Translations under genes and position numbers: made by a program | In this document: positions 52,693-55,644 of the stretch, piece after piece | Layout of the letters: each line of letters starts with the position of its first letter | Position numbering within the stretch: position 1 is the stretch's first letter | The notes under the pieces: model-generated | Databases searched by the model: none | Told to the model about the DNA's origin: nothing | What the model saw: only the letters and a program-made list of their open reading frames with translations | Source of the DNA: Planctomycetota bacterium | GTDB lineage: Bacteria > Planctomycetota > Planctomycetia > Gemmatales > Gemmataceae | Length of the DNA stretch: 55,644 nt | Direction: 5' to 3' | Assembly: GCA_021807595.1 (NCBI GenBank) | Contig: JAKBCS010000014.1 | Location: forward strand, 1 to 55,644

Positions 52693-54207
52693 CTATTGTG
52701 CCGAGCCGCCTTCGATGCCCGTCGTCAGCCCCTGAGCCATCTTAACTTCGGTGCCGTGATTGACCGTCCACGCCGTTTTGTGCGTCACCGTCTCGATCAG
52801 TCCCGCCGCCGACGGATGGCCGTTGCCGCTCTTCTTGACGCCGCCGAACGGCAAATGCACCTCCGCGCCGATGCACGGCAGATTCACATAACCCATGCCG
52901 TACTCGCACTCATCGCGGAACAGACGCATGGCTCGATAATCTTCGGTCACTACCGCCATCGACAATCCGTAAGGCGTGTCATTGTAGATCCGCACCGCAT
53001 CCTCATTGGATTTGAACGGCACGAGAGCCAGATGGGGCCCGAACACTTCTTCATGCAGCACGCGCGCATCGGGCCGATGCACCATCCGGTAGACGAACGG
53101 CGACAGATAGCAGCCATTCGCGTGTTCGCCGCCGGTCAGCCGTCCGCCGTCGAGCAACACCGTCGCGCCTTCCGCGCGCGCCAAAGCGTTGTAGTGTTCG
53201 ACCTTCTCGACTGCGCCGCGATGGATTACGGGTCCGGTGAAGTTGCCGCCGTTGAGCGGATCGCCGATGCGCAGTCGCTTCGCTGCGGATACCAGTTTGT
53301 CGGCGAATTGGTCGAAGATCGACTCGGCGACGAGAATGCGCCCCGCCGAGACACAGCGCTGGCCGCTGGTCTTAAAGCCACTAATGAGAGCGCAATTGAC
53401 GGCCAAATCGAGACGCGCATCGGCGCAGACGATGACGGCGCTCTTGCTGCCCATCTCGCAAGCGACGATGCGGTCGTAATGCTCCGCCGACAACTGTTGA
53501 ATGCGATGGCCGACATCGTAACTGCCGGTGAACAGTACGACGTTAACGTCGCCATCGCGCACCAGCGCCTCGCCGGTTGCGCCGTCGCCGTGAACGAGAT
53601 TGATGACGCCGGCAGGAAAGCCGGCTTCCTCGAACAGTTCGGTCAAGCGCTGGCCGATGGCCGGCGTGTCCTCGGACGGCTTGAAGACGACGGTATTGCC
53701 TTCCACTAGACTCGGCCCAAGCATCCACAACGGCACGGCGAAAGGGAAGTTCCACGGTGTAATGACGGCGACGACGCCCCACGGCTTGCGGCGCATAAAG
53801 GCGTCCTTCTCGGCGATCTCCGAAGCCAATACGTCGCCGACCGGCATGCGTCCGGTGCCGAAGACGTATTGAATCATGTGCAAACCTTCAATCACCTCGG
53901 CGCGGCACTCGCTGACCACTTTGCCGCATTCGCGCGCCATCAGTTGAGCGAGATTGTCGGCTTCCCGTTTGACGATCTGTGCTAGGTTATCGAACAGTTC
54001 GGCGCGATGAATGCGGCTGGTGCGCCGCCAAGCCGGATAGGCTTCGCGCGCGGCGGCGACGCCCCTTCTCGCTTCTTCGGGGCTGCTGGTGGGAAAGACG
54101 CCGATCACTTCGCTCTGGCGCGAGGGGCTATGACTCTCGAAGCGATCGCCGTTCGTCGAATGCCAGCGGCCAGCGATGAGATTTTTTCCCGTGACGACGG
54201 CGGACAT
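52693..54207 (-). CDS. NAD(P)-dependent aldehyde dehydrogenase
   Basis: 504 residues, ATG at 54207 with GGAGG 9 bases upstream. The family motifs are complete: NPWN-type site PWNFPFAVPLWML (N153), FKPSEDTPAIG, FTGSYDVGHRI, the general base Glu in CEMGSKSA (E251), the catalytic Cys in SGQRCVSAGRI (C285) and EVFGPHLALVPF near the C-terminus. It oxidises an aldehyde to the acid with NAD(P)+. Overall features (GNGHPSAAG near the end) recall ALDH7/aminoadipic-semialdehyde-type or succinate-semialdehyde-type enzymes, but substrate cannot be assigned. It lies 126 bases downstream of the nitrilase gene on the same strand with a palindrome between them, so the two may act on the same pathway. Confidence 0.93.
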   Translation of the reverse strand: MSAVVTGKNLIAGRWHSTNGDRFESHSPSRQSEVIGVFPTSSPEEARRGVAAAREAYPAWRRTSRIHRAELFDNLAQIVKREADNLAQLMARECGKVVSECRAEVIEGLHMIQYVFGTGRMPVGDVLASEIAEKDAFMRRKPWGVVAVITPWNFPFAVPLWMLGPSLVEGNTVVFKPSEDTPAIGQRLTELFEEAGFPAGVINLVHGDGATGEALVRDGDVNVVLFTGSYDVGHRIQQLSAEHYDRIVACEMGSKSAVIVCADARLDLAVNCALISGFKTSGQRCVSAGRILVAESIFDQFADKLVSAAKRLRIGDPLNGGNFTGPVIHRGAVEKVEHYNALARAEGATVLLDGGRLTGGEHANGCYLSPFVYRMVHRPDARVLHEEVFGPHLALVPFKSNEDAVRIYNDTPYGLSMAVVTEDYRAMRLFRDECEYGMGYVNLPCIGAEVHLPFGGVKKSGNGHPSAAGLIETVTHKTAWTVNHGTEVKMAQGLTTGIEGGSAQ

Positions 54208-54290
54208 GATGCGATTCCTCCTGAATACGAAAACCGAAGCGCAAGGTTCCGTTCGTTACGTTGGTATTATAGAAGTCCTTGGATTTACTT

Positions 54291-54319
54291 CTCGTTCCGA
54301 CGCTCCGCGTGGGAACGAG
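54291..54319. repeat. REP-like palindrome between nitrilase and aldehyde dehydrogenase genes
   Basis: CTCGTTCC (54291-54298) and GGGAACGAG (54311-54319) pair across GACGCTCCGCGT. The motif CTCGTTCC...CGTGGGAACGAG is, from memory, a widely dispersed palindromic repeat in many bacteria. It could stabilise or terminate the upstream transcript. Confidence 0.75.
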
Positions 54320-54333
54320 GTGATGACCATCGC

Positions 54334-55356
54334 TTACGCTTCCGGCTCCGGGAAGTTTGCCAATCGGTTTCTCCCCGCGACGACGGCCCGCTCGTTGCTT
54401 TCCAGGGTCGGCGGTCGGCCATCGACGGTGCTACCAGGATAGATAGACTGGCCATATCCTTTATATGCTTCCGTGCGCAGATGCGCCAACATCTGATGCC
54501 CACGTCGGCGTTCGCGTTCGTGGCGCAGGGCGGCGACATCAATCGGGCCGACGACGACTTTTTCGCCGGGTCCGGGATCGGCTTGGCTGAGGATGCGGCC
54601 ATCGTAATCGACGATCATGCTGCCGCCCGGCCAAGTGAAGGGTGGATAGTGATGGGCTGAGGCTCCCTGATTGCTGGCCACGACGTAGGCGAGATTCTCC
54701 ACGGCTCGACAGCGATTGATGAGCGTCCACCAGTCCAGGGGCGGCGTCGCGCCCCACGGGTCCATGTACGCCGACACGCGCAGCAGCACTTCCGCTCCAC
54801 CCAGAGCGAGTTGACGAATCGCCTCCGGAAACAGCCAATCGTAGCACGTCGCCGCGCCGAGTCGACCGATCTCCGTGTCGGCCACGGGGAACAGCGGCTC
54901 GTCGTAGCCCGGCAGATCGTGCGGGCTGGTGTGGACCTCCCAGGGTATCCACGGATGCACCTTGCGATAGCGCGTCAGCAGACCGTCGGGACCGATCAGA
55001 CACGTTGTATTGAAGACGTGGCCGGGGTATTTCTCTGCGCGTTCGAGAAAGCTGCCCGTCTGGATGTAAATGCCGTGTTCGCGCGCCTTGCGGTGATAGC
55101 GTTCGGTATGCTCGTTGGGAATCGTCACGGCCAGCTTGTCGTAGAGTTCCTCTGCGGTGGGATAGATCGGCGCGGCGTGGGCGAATTCTGGAAAAACGAC
55201 GAGACGCACGGTCATAAACGGCTCGTAGCCGAGAACTGCGCGGTCGATGGTCGCCAGCATGCGATTGACCGCCGAAGCGATGCCGGAGCGGTCCACCGGA
55301 TTGGGGCAGTCGGTCTGGCAGGCGGCCGCGGCGTAGCGAAGAGTCGGAAGGTTCAT
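54334..55356 (-). CDS. nitrilase-superfamily carbon-nitrogen hydrolase
   Basis: 340 residues, ATG at 55356 with AAAAGGAT 9 bases upstream. The Glu-Lys-Cys triad of the nitrilase superfamily is visible: E57 in VVFPEFAHA, K132 in TRYRKVHPW and C171 in GAATCYDWLFPEA. Length fits aliphatic-amidase or N-carbamoyl/nitrilase-type members. The enzyme hydrolyses a C-N bond of an amide, nitrile or ureido compound in the cytoplasm. The C-terminal 50 residues (AYKGYGQSIYPGSTVDG) extend beyond the core fold. Its likely operon partner is the aldehyde dehydrogenase downstream, which suggests catabolism of an amide or amine-derived aldehyde, but the substrate is not determinable here. Confidence 0.9.
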   Translation of the reverse strand: MNLPTLRYAAAACQTDCPNPVDRSGIASAVNRMLATIDRAVLGYEPFMTVRLVVFPEFAHAAPIYPTAEELYDKLAVTIPNEHTERYHRKAREHGIYIQTGSFLERAEKYPGHVFNTTCLIGPDGLLTRYRKVHPWIPWEVHTSPHDLPGYDEPLFPVADTEIGRLGAATCYDWLFPEAIRQLALGGAEVLLRVSAYMDPWGATPPLDWWTLINRCRAVENLAYVVASNQGASAHHYPPFTWPGGSMIVDYDGRILSQADPGPGEKVVVGPIDVAALRHERERRRGHQMLAHLRTEAYKGYGQSIYPGSTVDGRPPTLESNERAVVAGRNRLANFPEPEA

Positions 55357-55485
55357 CGAAGCGTATCCTTTTCACCCGAAATATCCCGAAACAATTGTTA
55401 CGGATCGGGAGTTGCGTTGGGTCGAAGAATCTCGATCCTCGTCGAGAAGTCCAAACCGGAGAAACGAAAAGTTGACTGAAACCGA

Positions 55486-55514
55486 TTGACGAATCGTCCA
55501 CTCCCGTTTATGAT
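55486..55514 (+). promoter_or_regulatory. near-consensus promoter for the right-edge gene
   Basis: TTGACG (55486-55491), a 17-base spacer and TATGAT (55509-55514). Predicted start about 55521, leaving some 45 bases of leader with AGGTGG before the ATG at 55566. This is one of the best promoter matches in the window. Confidence 0.65.
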
Positions 55515-55565
55515 TTTTTCATCCTTCGAGTGTCGATCCCTCCCCCAAAGTGTATAGGTGGCATC

Positions 55566-55644
55566 ATGACACCTGCCCTCCGCCTGAAACTCGCCCTCAC
55601 GGCCATCGCCTCCGTCCTCGGAGTTGCCTTCGCCTGGAACGCGT
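55566..55644 (+). CDS. start of a secreted or membrane protein, cut by the window edge
   Basis: Only 26 codons are visible from the ATG at 55566, which has AGGTGG 5 bases upstream. They encode MTPALRLKLALTAIASVLGV and a few more hydrophobic residues, a typical signal peptide or membrane anchor with a basic start. The product cannot be identified. A good promoter at 55486-55514 supports a real gene. Confidence 0.6.
   Translation, partial: MTPALRLKLALTAIASVLGVAFAWNA

Noticed and set aside
1-55644. A CRISPR array, prophage or complete anti-phage system
   Set aside because: No regularly spaced direct repeats, Cas genes, phage structural genes or known defence enzymes were seen. The only defence-like locus is the toxin-antitoxin-like pair near 52.4 kb.

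Overview
The window looks like chromosomal DNA of a planctomycete, most likely a member of the Gemmataceae/Gemmatales. This is inferred from gene families, not from a marker gene. The indicators are a DUF1501 protein with a Tat signal, a cytochrome-c-like/DUF1549/DUF1553 (PSD1) protein, ExbD proteins with N-terminal GYF-like domains, two Hanks-type Ser/Thr kinases, a giant tandem UvrA, an enlarged SecA, a VIT-domain protein and a Kdo transferase (hence a Gram-negative envelope with LPS). Base composition is fairly GC-rich. There is no rRNA, CRISPR array or intact insertion sequence. The window is mostly housekeeping and envelope genes with small accessory patches.

Region by region. 1-2.3 kb: a leftward ECF sigma / membrane anti-sigma / VIT-protein cluster. 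2.4-11 kb: a GT-C-like membrane protein, then a 2364-residue polypeptide holding two complete UvrA units and a duplicated C-terminal module of unknown function. 11-15.7 kb: archaeal-type phosphoglycerate mutase, a frameshifted membrane protein and a membrane/SRPBCC protein. 15.8-16.2 kb: tRNA-Gln(CUG) with promoter and terminator, followed by a decayed transposase end. 16.6-19.6 kb: tatC and a fused uroporphyrinogen-III methyltransferase/synthase, with a 60-residue membrane protein convergent to it. 20-22 kb: a compact exbB-exbD-exbD operon. 22.2-25.3 kb: a hybrid histidine kinase with a probable LOV (blue-light) domain and a degenerate first receiver, followed 32 bases later by a beta-carbonic anhydrase. 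25.9-32 kb: secA, waaA and a purine nucleoside phosphorylase whose leader carries a tRNA 3'-end-like sequence. 32-36.8 kb: an orphan ABC ATPase, a Ser/Thr kinase, an ACT protein between dispersed palindromes, a LOG-family protein and a STAS protein. 36.9-42.6 kb: secreted and envelope proteins (Ig-like, DUF1501, DUF4139). 42.8-47 kb: a TPR protein, a small MshEN-like protein, a second kinase and an EEP-family lipoprotein. 47-52.1 kb: PSD1 protein, zinc-ribbon membrane protein and prmC. 52.1-55.4 kb: a toxin-antitoxin-like pair whose MazF/PemK toxin frame is broken, then a nitrilase-aldehyde dehydrogenase pair. The window ends in the first codons of a rightward gene behind a near-consensus promoter.

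The points most worth following up are (i) the tandem UvrA with its duplicated C-terminal module and two palindromic inserts kept in frame, (ii) the LOV kinase with a receiver that lacks its phospho-acceptor, next to a carbonic anhydrase, (iii) the ExbD pair with GYF-like cytoplasmic domains, (iv) the MazF locus with a shifted start, and (v) the tRNA-like leader of the phosphorylase. All function calls come from reading motifs by eye. No database search was run.
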